Of a DNA stretch of 9,657 bases, positions 1-6,367 are shown in pieces. The position numbers and the translations under genes were made by a program. A model generated the notes under the pieces. That model was not told the DNA's origin. It made no database searches and worked only from the letters and a program-made list of their open reading frames with translations. The stretch's first letter is position 1. The number at the start of each line of letters is the position of its first letter. The DNA comes from an uncultured bacterium (lineage in GTDB: Bacteria; Gemmatimonadota; Gemmatimonadetes; Longimicrobiales; RSA9): assembly GCA_937889645.1 (NCBI GenBank), contig CALBZE010000008.1, positions 1 through 9,657 on the forward strand. Direction: 5' to 3'.

Positions 1-219
1 GTCAAGGAGATCATCGTCAACGAGCTGGGCGTCGAGCCGGAAAAGGTGACGGAGGACGCTTCGTTCGTCGAGGATCTGGGTGCCGATTCGCTGGACACGG
101 TCGAGCTGGTCATGGCGTTCGAGGAGGAGTTCGGGATCGAGATCCCGGACGAGGACGCGGAGCAGCTCCAGACGGTCGGCGACGCGATCCGTTACCTGAA
201 GGAGCACCAGGGCGAGTAA
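1..219 (+). CDS. acpP: Acyl carrier protein (AcpP), 5' end missing
   Basis: The first 72 readable codons, ending in TAA at 217-219, encode the carrier protein that holds growing fatty acyl chains on a 4'-phosphopantetheine arm in the cytoplasm. The signature DLGADSLDTVELVM is intact. Its serine (codon at 88-90, residue 30 of this fragment) is the pantetheine attachment site. The rest is typically acidic (EEEFGIEIPDEDAE) with the usual final helix ending KEHQGE. Compared with the E. coli protein, about seven N-terminal residues lie outside the window. fabF starts 22 bases downstream, the common acpP-fabF arrangement, so the two are probably co-transcribed. Identification is secure; the start and promoter cannot be seen. 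Confidence 0.97.
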   Translation, partial: VKEIIVNELGVEPEKVTEDASFVEDLGADSLDTVELVMAFEEEFGIEIPDEDAEQLQTVGDAIRYLKEHQGE

Positions 220-228
220 CGCCCGGTT

Positions 229-233
229 GGAGG
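229..233 (+). promoter_or_regulatory. Ribosome binding site of fabF, decides its start
   Basis: GGAGG lies 8 bases before the ATG at 242. An in-frame TTG at 227 would add five residues but overlaps this site and has no ribosome binding site of its own. The ATG is therefore the start. Confidence 0.75.
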
Positions 234-241
234 CGTTGGAT

Positions 242-1513
242 ATGACCGAAAGGACCGCGGGCCGGCGCAGGGTCGTGGTCACGGGGGTCGGGTTGCTGAC
301 GCCCGTCGGCAACGACGTGGACGCGACGTGGCAGGCCTTGCTCGCAGGAAAGAGCGGGGCCGGCCCGATCACGCAATTCGAGGCGACGGAAGACTTCGAC
401 GTCCGCTTCGCGTGCGAGGTCAAGGGCTTCGAGCCCGAGCGGTACATGGACCGCAAGGAGATGAAGCGGACCGACCGCTTCGCGCAGTTCGCGATCGCAA
501 CGGCGCAGCAGGCGATGGAGAGCGCGGGCCTTGCCGACAGCCTCGACGGCATCGACCGGGACCGCGTGGGCGTGCTGATCGGCAGCGGGATCGGCGGGAT
601 CGCGACGTTCGAGGAGCAGACGCGCGTCCTGCTCGAGCGCGGGCCTCAGCGGATCAGCCCGTTCTTCGTGCCGATGTTCATTTCGGACATCGCCGCCGGC
701 CTCGTTTCTATGCGCTACGGCGTCCGCGGCCCGAACTTCTGCACCGTCTCGGCGTGCGCCTCGAGCGCGCACGCGGTCGGGACCGCGTTCCGCATCGTGC
801 AGCGTGGCGAGGCGGACGTGATGATCGCGGGCGGCACGGAGGCCACGGTCACGCCTCTGACCATGGCGGGCTTCGCGGCGATGAAGGCGCTCTCGACCCG
901 GAACGACTCGCCGGAGACGGCGAGCCGGCCGTTCGACGCCACGCGCGACGGCTTCGTCCTCGGGGAAGGATCCGGCTGCATGATCCTGGAGGAGCTGGAG
1001 CACGCGAAGCGCCGCGGCGCGACGATCCTGGGCGAGATCGTCGGTTTCGGCCAGACGGCCGACGCCTATCACCTGACGGCGCCGGCGCCGGAGGGGGCGG
1101 GCGCGCAGCTCGCGATGAAGGCGGCGTTGGAGGACGCCGGGCTCGAGCCGACGGACGTCGATTACATCAACGCCCATGGCACGTCGACGCCGGCCAATGA
1201 CCTGAACGAGACGCTCGCGGTCAAGGCCGTGTTCGGCGACCACGCGTACGAACTCGTCATGGGCTCGACCAAGTCGATGACCGGGCACCTGCTCGGCGCG
1301 GCCGGCGCGGTCGAATCCGTGATCTCCGTGCTCGTGACGCGCCACGGCGTGATCCCGCCGACGATCAACTTCACGGAGCCGGACCCGCAGTGCGATCTGA
1401 ACTACGCGCACAACGTGAAGATCGAGCGGCCGGTCCGTGTGGCGATCAGCAACTCGTTCGGCTTCGGCGGCCACAACGTCTGTCTGGCGTTCCGGCGCTG
1501 GGACGGCGAGTGA
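242..1513 (+). CDS. fabF: 3-oxoacyl-[acyl-carrier-protein] synthase II (FabF)
   Basis: This 423-residue condensing enzyme extends acyl-ACP with malonyl-ACP in type II fatty acid synthesis, in the cytoplasm. All thiolase-fold landmarks are present, numbered from the ATG at 242: the N-terminal VVVTGVGLLTPVG, the nucleophile Cys172 in TVSACASS, His312 in NAHGTST, Lys344 in GSTKSMTGH and His349 in the same motif, then the C-terminal NSFGFGGHN loop. These correspond to Cys163, His303 and His340 of E. coli FabF. The length is about ten residues above the E. coli enzyme, mostly at the N-terminus. The start is set by GGAGG at 229-233. It follows acpP by 22 bases and is followed by a strong terminator, so acpP-fabF ends here. 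FabB is the alternative within the family, but the acpP neighbour and length favour FabF. Confidence 0.97.
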   Translation: MTERTAGRRRVVVTGVGLLTPVGNDVDATWQALLAGKSGAGPITQFEATEDFDVRFACEVKGFEPERYMDRKEMKRTDRFAQFAIATAQQAMESAGLADSLDGIDRDRVGVLIGSGIGGIATFEEQTRVLLERGPQRISPFFVPMFISDIAAGLVSMRYGVRGPNFCTVSACASSAHAVGTAFRIVQRGEADVMIAGGTEATVTPLTMAGFAAMKALSTRNDSPETASRPFDATRDGFVLGEGSGCMILEELEHAKRRGATILGEIVGFGQTADAYHLTAPAPEGAGAQLAMKAALEDAGLEPTDVDYINAHGTSTPANDLNETLAVKAVFGDHAYELVMGSTKSMTGHLLGAAGAVESVISVLVTRHGVIPPTINFTEPDPQCDLNYAHNVKIERPVRVAISNSFGFGGHNVCLAFRRWDGE

Positions 1514-1561
1514 CGCGACGCCGATCGATCCGCGTCGGCCGCCTCACCGAGGCCGGCGCAT

Positions 1562-1599
1562 GACGACGCGCCCCCGACGACGGTCGGGGGCGCGTCGTC
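1562..1599 (+). terminator. Intrinsic terminator after acpP-fabF
   Basis: A perfect 17-bp inverted repeat (left arm 1562-1578, right arm 1583-1599) closes on a GACG tetraloop and is followed by a short GTTTCC tract. It begins 48 bases after the fabF stop. The U-tract is short, but the stem is unusually long and GC-rich. The opposite strand has no T-rich run after the stem, so it probably works only in the + direction. Confidence 0.85.
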
Positions 1600-1618
1600 G
1601 TTTCCGACCACCGTTCGC

Positions 1619-1647
1619 TTGCACCGGCCCCGCGGGCCCCTTATTCT
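1619..1647 (+). promoter_or_regulatory. Predicted sigma-70-type promoter for mqnE operon
   Basis: TTGCAC (1619-1624) and TATTCT (1642-1647) are separated by 17 bases, placing transcription start near 1654 and giving a leader of about 40 bases before the mqnE ATG. It lies just after the fabF terminator, as expected for a new unit. The spacer contains a GC-rich inverted repeat, GGCCC-CGC-GGGCC, at 1626-1638. Confidence 0.6.
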
Positions 1648-1695
1648 AACGCGCTGAAACGAACCGGAAATTTCCCCTCGGATCGAGGCGATTCG

Positions 1696-2835
1696 ATGTC
1701 CATAGGAGTGTCGGAGGAACTCGCCGTCAGGCCCCGCGACCCGCGGCTCCTGCCGATCGCCGAGAAGGTGCTCGAAGGCGAGCGGCTGACCCGCGAGGAA
1801 GGGATCATCCTCTTCGAGACCAAGGACCTGCTCGCCGTCGGCGCCATGGCGGACCTGGTCAACCGGCGCAAGAACGGCGACCGGGTCTTCTTCGTCGCGA
1901 ACCAGCACATCAACCCGACGAACATCTGCATCCTGCGCGCGACGTGCGTCTTCTGCTCCTTCGCCCGCCGGCCGAAGGAGGAGGGCGCGTACACGATGTC
2001 GCTCGACGAGGTGTTCGCCGAGGCCGACCAGATCCGGGACACGCCGATCCGCGAGTTCCACATCGTCGGCGGGCTGCACCCGAAGCTGCGGCTCGAGTAC
2101 TTCGAGGAGATGATCCGGGGGCTCAAGGAGCGCTTCCCCGGCGTGGAGATCAAGGCGCTGACCGCGGTCGAGATCGCGCACCTTGCGCGAATCGAGAAGA
2201 CGACGGTCGAGGAGGTGCTGATGCGGCTGCGTGCGGCCGGGCTGGACTCGATGCCGGGCGGCGGCGCCGAGGTCTTCTCGAAGGGCGTCCGCGCGACGAT
2301 CGCCGAGCGCAAGCTCGCCGCGGAGGAGTGGCTCGACGTCCACCGGACCGCGCACCGGCTCGGGATCCCGACGAACTGCACCATGCTGTACGGGCACGTC
2401 GAGACCTACGAGGACCGGATCGACCACCTCTCGATGCTCCGGGATCTGCAGGACGAGACCGGCGGATTCCTGACGTACATCCCGCTGGCGTATCACCCGG
2501 ACAACAACGAGCTGGGCGCCCGGCTCGGGCGTCAGGGTACGGCCACCACCGGCTTCGACGACCTGAAGAACCTGGCCGTGGGTCGCCTCTTCCTCGACAA
2601 CTTCGACCACATCAAGACCCACTGGATCATGAATACGCCGAAGGTCAGCCAGGTCGCGCTGCACTTCGGTGTCGACGATCTGGAGGGGACCGTGGTGCGC
2701 GAGAGGATCTATCACGATGCGGGAGCCAGCACGCCCCAGGGGATGACGTTCCCGGAGATCATCCGTTTGATCAAGGACGCCGGGAAGCGGCCGATGGAGC
2801 GCGACGCGCTCTACAACGAGATCCGGGAATGGTGA
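1696..2835 (+). CDS. mqnE: Aminofutalosine synthase (MqnE), radical SAM
   Basis: This 379-residue radical SAM enzyme is predicted to join the MqnA product, 3-[(1-carboxyvinyl)oxy]benzoate, with S-adenosylmethionine to give 6-amino-6-deoxyfutalosine, an early step of the futalosine route to menaquinone. Family landmarks are HINPTN (71-76), the cluster cysteines (78, 84, 87) followed by SFARRP, EFHIVGGLHP (120-129), GLDSMPGGGAE (182-192), NCTMLYGHVET (227-237), LQDETGGF (251-258) and RLFLDNFDHIK (297-307). HIVGGLHP and the HxxAG tail near 340 separate it from MqnC, which has QGGHNP. The cysteine spacing is CX5CX2C, not the usual CX3CX2C (see findings). The ATG at 1696 has GAGG at 1685-1688; no better start is seen. 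mqnC follows after 100 bases. The paralogous step MqnC is the only close alternative and is well excluded by motifs. Confidence 0.93.
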   Translation: MSIGVSEELAVRPRDPRLLPIAEKVLEGERLTREEGIILFETKDLLAVGAMADLVNRRKNGDRVFFVANQHINPTNICILRATCVFCSFARRPKEEGAYTMSLDEVFAEADQIRDTPIREFHIVGGLHPKLRLEYFEEMIRGLKERFPGVEIKALTAVEIAHLARIEKTTVEEVLMRLRAAGLDSMPGGGAEVFSKGVRATIAERKLAAEEWLDVHRTAHRLGIPTNCTMLYGHVETYEDRIDHLSMLRDLQDETGGFLTYIPLAYHPDNNELGARLGRQGTATTGFDDLKNLAVGRLFLDNFDHIKTHWIMNTPKVSQVALHFGVDDLEGTVVRERIYHDAGASTPQGMTFPEIIRLIKDAGKRPMERDALYNEIREW

Positions 2836-2920
2836 GGCGGCGCGGGCTCCCCGCCGACCGATCCAGGGTATCGGGCGCGGCCGGTGGACCTGCGCCAGGG
2901 GCGACGAAGGGATGATCGAG

Positions 2921-2926
2921 AAGGGA
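2921..2926 (+). promoter_or_regulatory. Ribosome binding site favouring the mqnC start at 2936
   Basis: AAGGGA sits 9 bases before the ATG at 2936. The in-frame ATG at 2912 has AAGGG directly abutting it, which is too close. A second candidate, GAGGGG at 3029-3034, would serve ATG 3044 with a 9-base gap, so the mqnC start is not fully settled. Confidence 0.45.
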
Positions 2927-2935
2927 AAGATCGCG

Positions 2936-4204
2936 ATGGCGGAGAATGTGAACGCAGGAGTCGCGCGCGAGCAGCGTGCGCTCCCGATTCTTCAGACGGT
3001 GGCGCCCCGGCGCCGGCCGGCGACGCCCGAGGGGTCGATGGGGATGCGCCTGTCTACACCCAGGATCGTCTACGAGCCGCCGCCGCTGCACACGCGGCCG
3101 TTCGCCGCCGAGATCGAGGAGTGGCTCGGCGTGCTGCGGGAGACGCCGTTCCTCGAGCTGGGCGCGCGTGCGGATGCGAAGCGGCGCGAGAAGGCGCCCG
3201 GCGACATCGTCAGCTACATCGTCGACCGGAACATCAATTACACGAACCTCTGCGTCACCGACTGCCGGTTCTGTGCGTTCTACCGCCGTCCCAAGGACGA
3301 CGAGGCGTACGTCCTGAGCTTCGAGGAGATCGGGCGGAAGATCGACGAAGCCAAGGAACTCGGCGCGGTCCAGATCCTCATGCAGGGCGGCCACAACCCG
3401 TACCTGCCCTTCGATTGGTACCTCGAGCTGCTCCGCTACATCAAGGAGCATCACCCGATCCACGTGCACGGCTTCAGCGCGTCCGAGATCGAGATGATGA
3501 CGCGCGTCTCGAAGCTGCCGCTGGATGAGGTGCTCCGGCAGCTGCACGAGGCGGGGCTGGATTCGATGCCTGGCGCGGGCGCCGAGATCCTCGTGGACGC
3601 GGTGCGGGACGTGATCGCGCCGAAGAAGATCGATGCGAGCCGGTGGTTCGAAATCCACGAGGCCGCGCACGAGATCGGGCTGCACACGACCGTCACGATG
3701 ATGTACGGCGTGGGCGAGACGTGGGAGGACCGGCTCGAGCATCTGCTCAAGGTGAGAGCGTCGCAGGAGCGTAGCCTGAAGAAGGGGAAAGGGCGCTACA
3801 CTGCGTTCATCGCCTGGTCGTTCCAGCCGCTCCACACGGAGATGGAGAGGTGGGGGCTCGAGCTCGGCACGGGGATGGATTATCTCCGGACGACGGCGCT
3901 CTCTCGCCTGATCCTCGACAACTTCCAGAACGTCCAGGTCTCGTACGTGACGCAGGGGCCGAAGATGGCGCAGGCCGCGCTGGCGTTCGGCGCGAACGAC
4001 TTCGGCTCGCTCATGATCGAAGAGAACGTCGTGAGCGCGGCGGGGATCGATTTCATCATGCCCGAGGCGGAGATCCGTCGCCTGATCGAGGACGCGGGCT
4101 TCACGCCGCGGCGGCGCTACCAGGACTACACGTACGTCGAGGACGACGACGCCGGGTGCCCCTGCTGCGCCTGGCGGGAGCCCGCGGCGGCCGCGCGCGC
4201 GTGA
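2936..4204 (+). CDS. mqnC: Cyclic dehypoxanthinyl futalosine synthase (MqnC), radical SAM
   Basis: This 422-residue radical SAM enzyme is predicted to cyclise dehypoxanthine futalosine to the spiro-bicyclic cyclic form, the step after MqnB-type hydrolysis in menaquinone synthesis. Numbered from ATG 2936, it shows DIVSYIVDRNINYTNLC, then Cys106, Cys110 and Cys113 in the standard CX3CX2C spacing with AFYR. It also has MQGGHNP (150-156), GLDSMPGAGAEI (207-218), MMYGVGETWEDR (255-266), YTAFIAWSFQP (288-298) and MIEENVVSAAG (360-370). Three things are odd. About 60 residues precede the family core, with the first 35 or so looking unstructured. A basic SLKKGKGR stretch replaces the short TGG turn before YTAF. 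The C-terminus carries GCPCCAW (407-413). The 100 bases upstream show no convincing promoter, so it is probably co-transcribed with mqnE. The function is firm; the start could be 2912, 2936 or 3044. Confidence 0.93.
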   Translation: MAENVNAGVAREQRALPILQTVAPRRRPATPEGSMGMRLSTPRIVYEPPPLHTRPFAAEIEEWLGVLRETPFLELGARADAKRREKAPGDIVSYIVDRNINYTNLCVTDCRFCAFYRRPKDDEAYVLSFEEIGRKIDEAKELGAVQILMQGGHNPYLPFDWYLELLRYIKEHHPIHVHGFSASEIEMMTRVSKLPLDEVLRQLHEAGLDSMPGAGAEILVDAVRDVIAPKKIDASRWFEIHEAAHEIGLHTTVTMMYGVGETWEDRLEHLLKVRASQERSLKKGKGRYTAFIAWSFQPLHTEMERWGLELGTGMDYLRTTALSRLILDNFQNVQVSYVTQGPKMAQAALAFGANDFGSLMIEENVVSAAGIDFIMPEAEIRRLIEDAGFTPRRRYQDYTYVEDDDAGCPCCAWREPAAAARA

Positions 4205-4232
4205 CCGTCGGCCGAAGGGGGCGGTGGTCGGG

Positions 4233-4712
4233 ATGAGGTCTGGGGTCGGCTACGACTCGCACCGGTTCGCGGAAGGGCGTCGGCTCGTGCTCGGCGGGGT
4301 GGAGATCCCGCACGAGCGCGGGCTCTCCGGGCATTCGGACGCGGACGCGGTGGCCCATGCGGTGACGGATGCGATCCTCGGCGCCGCGGCGCTCGGCGAC
4401 ATCGGTACGTACTTCCCCCCGAGCGATCCGCGTTGGAAGGACGCCGACTCGATCGAGCTGCTCCGGGCGGCGGTCCGCGTCTTGGAGGAACGGCGCTACC
4501 GGGTGGTCAACGTCGACGTCACGGTGATCTGTGAAGCACCCAAGTTGGCCCCGCACGTGCAGGCCATGCGCTCGCGGCTCGCCGCCGCGCTCGGTGTGGA
4601 TGTCGATTGCGTGTCCGTCAAAGGGAAGTCCAACGAAGGGATGGGGTGGATCGGGCGCGGGGAGGGGATCGCGGCGATCGCCGTCGCGGTGATCGACTCG
4701 TCGAACGGGTGA
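4233..4712 (+). CDS. ispF: 2-C-methyl-D-erythritol 2,4-cyclodiphosphate synthase (IspF)
   Basis: This 159-residue enzyme closes CDP-ME-2-phosphate to the cyclodiphosphate with release of CMP, in the MEP route to isoprenoids. It normally works as a cytoplasmic homotrimer with a divalent metal. The metal ligands line up exactly with the E. coli enzyme: Asp8 and His10 in GYDSHRF and His42 in VAHAVTD. Other landmarks are SGHSDADA (32-39), LGDIGTYFPPSDP, APKLAPH and the C-terminal GRGEGIAAIA. The start at ATG 4233 gives MRSGVGYDSH, matching the family N-terminus. An in-frame GTG at 4224 would add three residues and sits too close to the AAGGGGG at 4215-4221. It lies 28 bases after mqnC. Sharing an operon with menaquinone genes makes sense because MEP products supply the prenyl tail, though this is inference. 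There is no IspD fusion. Confidence 0.96.
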   Translation: MRSGVGYDSHRFAEGRRLVLGGVEIPHERGLSGHSDADAVAHAVTDAILGAAALGDIGTYFPPSDPRWKDADSIELLRAAVRVLEERRYRVVNVDVTVICEAPKLAPHVQAMRSRLAAALGVDVDCVSVKGKSNEGMGWIGRGEGIAAIAVAVIDSSNG

Positions 4713-4724
4713 GGCGGCGCACGC

Positions 4725-4730
4725 GGGAGG
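4725..4730 (+). promoter_or_regulatory. Ribosome binding site upstream of the DedA gene
   Basis: GGGAGG lies 13 bases after the ispF stop and 4 bases before an ATC codon at 4735. It is the only good ribosome binding site before the DedA reading frame and supports a start well upstream of the first conventional start codon (TTG 4777). Confidence 0.55.
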
Positions 4731-4734
4731 GCCC

Positions 4735-5349
4735 ATCAGCGACGTCGTCGACCTGCTCGCCGGCCTGCCGCCGGCGTTGATCTACCTGGTGATCGGCGTG
4801 GGCGCGGCGGTCGAGAACATCGTCCCGCCGATCCCTGCCGATACCTTCGTCCTCTTCGGTGCGTTCATCGCGGAGACGGGGAGGGCGAACCCGGTGCTGG
4901 TGTTCCTGATCACGTGGGTCACGAACGTGGTTGGCGCGGTCATCGTGTACGGGCTCGCCCGCAGGTACGGCGCCGCGTTCTTCCGCACCGCGGCCGGGCA
5001 CTGGCTGCTGCGGCCGCATCAGCTGACGGGGATCGGCCAGTTCTACGATCGGTTCGGCGTGCCGGCGATCTTCCTCAGCCGCTTCCTCCCCGCGTTCCGT
5101 GCCATGGTCCCCGTCTTCGCGGGGGTCATTCGGCTGTCCCCTCTGCGGCTCGTTCCTCCGCTCGCCCTCGCCTCGGGGATCTGGTACGGCTTGCTGGTCG
5201 CGCTCGGCGCCACGGCGGGCCGGCGTTGGGAGCAGATCGTCGAGGTCTTTTCGCGGGTGAGCGGAGTTCTGCTCTGGATCGCGATCCCGCTCCTCATCCT
5301 GGTCGTCATCTGGTGGTGGCGGACGCGGCACCTGCACCGCGCCGATTGA
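4735..5349 (+). CDS. DedA-family membrane protein (SNARE-associated/VTT-like domain)
   Basis: This integral inner-membrane protein belongs to the DedA family, whose members act in membrane homeostasis and include undecaprenyl-phosphate and phospholipid transporters; the substrate here is unknown. Counting from the ATC at 4735 it has 204 residues, normal for the family. Landmarks are a first hydrophobic segment (about 15-26), the VENIVPPIPADTFVLFGAF re-entrant region (26-44), a second hydrophobic segment (about 55-74), the family motif SRFLPAFRAMVP with its arginines (115-126), a segment near 140-158, and a C-terminal helix (about 176-195) ending in WWWRTRH. The first ATG/GTG/TTG in frame is TTG 4777, which has no ribosome binding site and would cut into the segment before ENIVPP. 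The frame is open back to 4693 with no standard start, so ATC 4735 is the best-supported start. xerD begins two bases after the stop. The family is firm; the start is uncertain. Confidence 0.85.
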   Translation: MSDVVDLLAGLPPALIYLVIGVGAAVENIVPPIPADTFVLFGAFIAETGRANPVLVFLITWVTNVVGAVIVYGLARRYGAAFFRTAAGHWLLRPHQLTGIGQFYDRFGVPAIFLSRFLPAFRAMVPVFAGVIRLSPLRLVPPLALASGIWYGLLVALGATAGRRWEQIVEVFSRVSGVLLWIAIPLLILVVIWWWRTRHLHRAD

Positions 5350-5351
5350 CC

Positions 5352-6236
5352 GTGTTCCACCTTCGTCCGTTCCTCGACCACCTCTCGCTCGAACGCGGGC
5401 TGAGCCCGCGCACGCTGGACGCCTACGGCCGCGACGTGGGTCGACTGATCGCGTACCTTCGCGAGCAGGGCGTGGAACGGCCAGGCGCGGCGTCCGCGGC
5501 GCACTTGCGGGAGTACATCTACACCCTCAAGGACCAGGGTCTCGCGCCGACGTCGATCCGGCGAAACATCTCGGCGATCCGCACCTACTTCGCGTTTCTG
5601 CTCGCGGAGGGGCACGTCGTCGCCGACCCGAGCGAGCGGTTGGAGCCGCCGCGGGTCTGGCGCCGACTCCCGGGCGTGCTCAGCCGTCAGGAGGTGGAGC
5701 GGCTGCTCGAGGCGCCGGACCCCGCCGACCCGCTCTACTGGCGCGACCGCGCGCTCCTCGAGTTCGCCTACGCGTCCGGCGTGCGCGTCAGCGAACTCAT
5801 CACCCTCAAGGTGCGCGACGTCTCGATCGAGGAGGGGTTCGCCACCGTCTTCGGCAAGGGCGCGAAGGAGCGCCTCGTCCCGATCGGGCGGAGCGCGGTC
5901 CGGGCGCTCGACGTGTACCTGCGGGAGATCCGCCCGCGGCTGGAGACGGGCGGCGGCAAGGGCGTCGTCTTCCTGAACGCACGCGGCCGGCCCCTCACGC
6001 GCATGGGCGTGTGGAAGATCCTGCGCAAGCACGTGGAGCGTGCGGGGATCAGCAAGCGAGTGACGCCCCACACACTCCGCCACTCTTTCGCGACCCACCT
6101 CCTCGAGGGCGGCGCCGACCTCGCCGCGGTCCAGGAGATGCTCGGCCATGCCGACATCTCGACCACGCAGATCTACACGCACATCGACCGCGAATACCTG
6201 CGCGACGTACACCGGAAGTTCCACCCGCGGGGGTAG
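5352..6236 (+). CDS. xerD: Tyrosine recombinase, XerD type
   Basis: This 294-residue site-specific recombinase is predicted to resolve chromosome dimers at dif. The N-terminal SAM-like DNA-binding domain spans about 1-88 (LDAYGRDVGRL, PTSIRRNISAIRTYF). The catalytic domain spans about 105-294 with the full set: Arg145 (ASGVRVSEL), Lys169 (GKGAKERLVPIG), His240 and Arg243 (TPHTLRHSFATHL), His266 (LGHADIS) and nucleophile Tyr275 (TTQIYTH). Length and the HPRG end fit XerC/XerD housekeeping proteins rather than phage integrases. I favour XerD, but XerC or a single-Xer system cannot be excluded from sequence alone. GTG 5352 starts two bases after the DedA stop without a visible ribosome binding site, which suggests translational coupling. 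A TTG at 5346 overlapping that stop is an alternative. No attachment or dif-like site is seen nearby, which also speaks against a mobile element. Confidence 0.9.
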   Translation: MFHLRPFLDHLSLERGLSPRTLDAYGRDVGRLIAYLREQGVERPGAASAAHLREYIYTLKDQGLAPTSIRRNISAIRTYFAFLLAEGHVVADPSERLEPPRVWRRLPGVLSRQEVERLLEAPDPADPLYWRDRALLEFAYASGVRVSELITLKVRDVSIEEGFATVFGKGAKERLVPIGRSAVRALDVYLREIRPRLETGGGKGVVFLNARGRPLTRMGVWKILRKHVERAGISKRVTPHTLRHSFATHLLEGGADLAAVQEMLGHADISTTQIYTHIDREYLRDVHRKFHPRG

Positions 6237-6297
6237 GCGCTGGCTGACGCGGCGCGACGTCCCTGGCATCGTGCGTTGGCCGTGGCGCGGCGCGTCC

Positions 6298-6326
6298 TTG
6301 TCCGGTGCGGGCGGCAGCCGTAATCT
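6298..6326 (+). promoter_or_regulatory. Predicted sigma-70-type promoter for the TrpG/PabA gene
   Basis: TTGTCC (6298-6303) and TAATCT (6321-6326) are 17 bases apart, in the 131-base gap after xerD. Transcription would begin near 6333, about 35 bases before the GTG at 6368. This argues against the in-frame GTG at 6305, which lies upstream of the -10 box. No clear terminator for xerD is seen in the same gap. Confidence 0.6.
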
Positions 6327-6367
6327 TCCGCCATATCACGGTCCCTCAATCGCCGGAAGCGTCCGTC

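Noticed and set aside
110..1474. 454-codon open frame on the - strand across acpP-fabF
   Set aside because: It is an antisense shadow of fabF. The translation is Arg/Asp/His-rich with no recognisable motif, as expected opposite GC-rich codons, whereas the + strand encodes an intact FabF.
1402..2715. 437-codon open frame on the - strand across mqnE
   Set aside because: It is opposite a motif-complete mqnE and spans the terminator and promoter region; its composition is that of a shadow frame.
2836..2935. Possible promoter, hairpin or regulatory RNA between mqnE and mqnC
   Set aside because: Only a weak GGCGG/CCGCC pairing after the mqnE stop is seen, with no T-run and no convincing -35/-10 pair; the gap is best read as plain intergenic DNA with a ribosome binding site at its end.
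4914..5351. N-terminal extension of the recombinase frame through the DedA gene
   Set aside because: The extra 146 codons are a shadow of the DedA gene; the Xer family N-terminus begins at GTG 5352.
5352..6236. Tyrosine recombinase as a sign of an integrated element
   Set aside because: Length, motifs and the HPRG end are those of housekeeping XerC/XerD. No tRNA, direct repeats, att-like site or phage gene is nearby, and the flanking genes are core metabolism.
6237..6297. Terminator after xerD
   Set aside because: The stretch is GC-rich with several short self-complementary pieces, but no stem of useful length followed by T residues could be found.
6305..6367. Earlier GTG start (6305) for the TrpG/PabA gene
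   Set aside because: It would add 21 unconserved residues and lies upstream of the predicted -10 box; GTG 6368 starts at the conserved N-terminus with a ribosome binding site.
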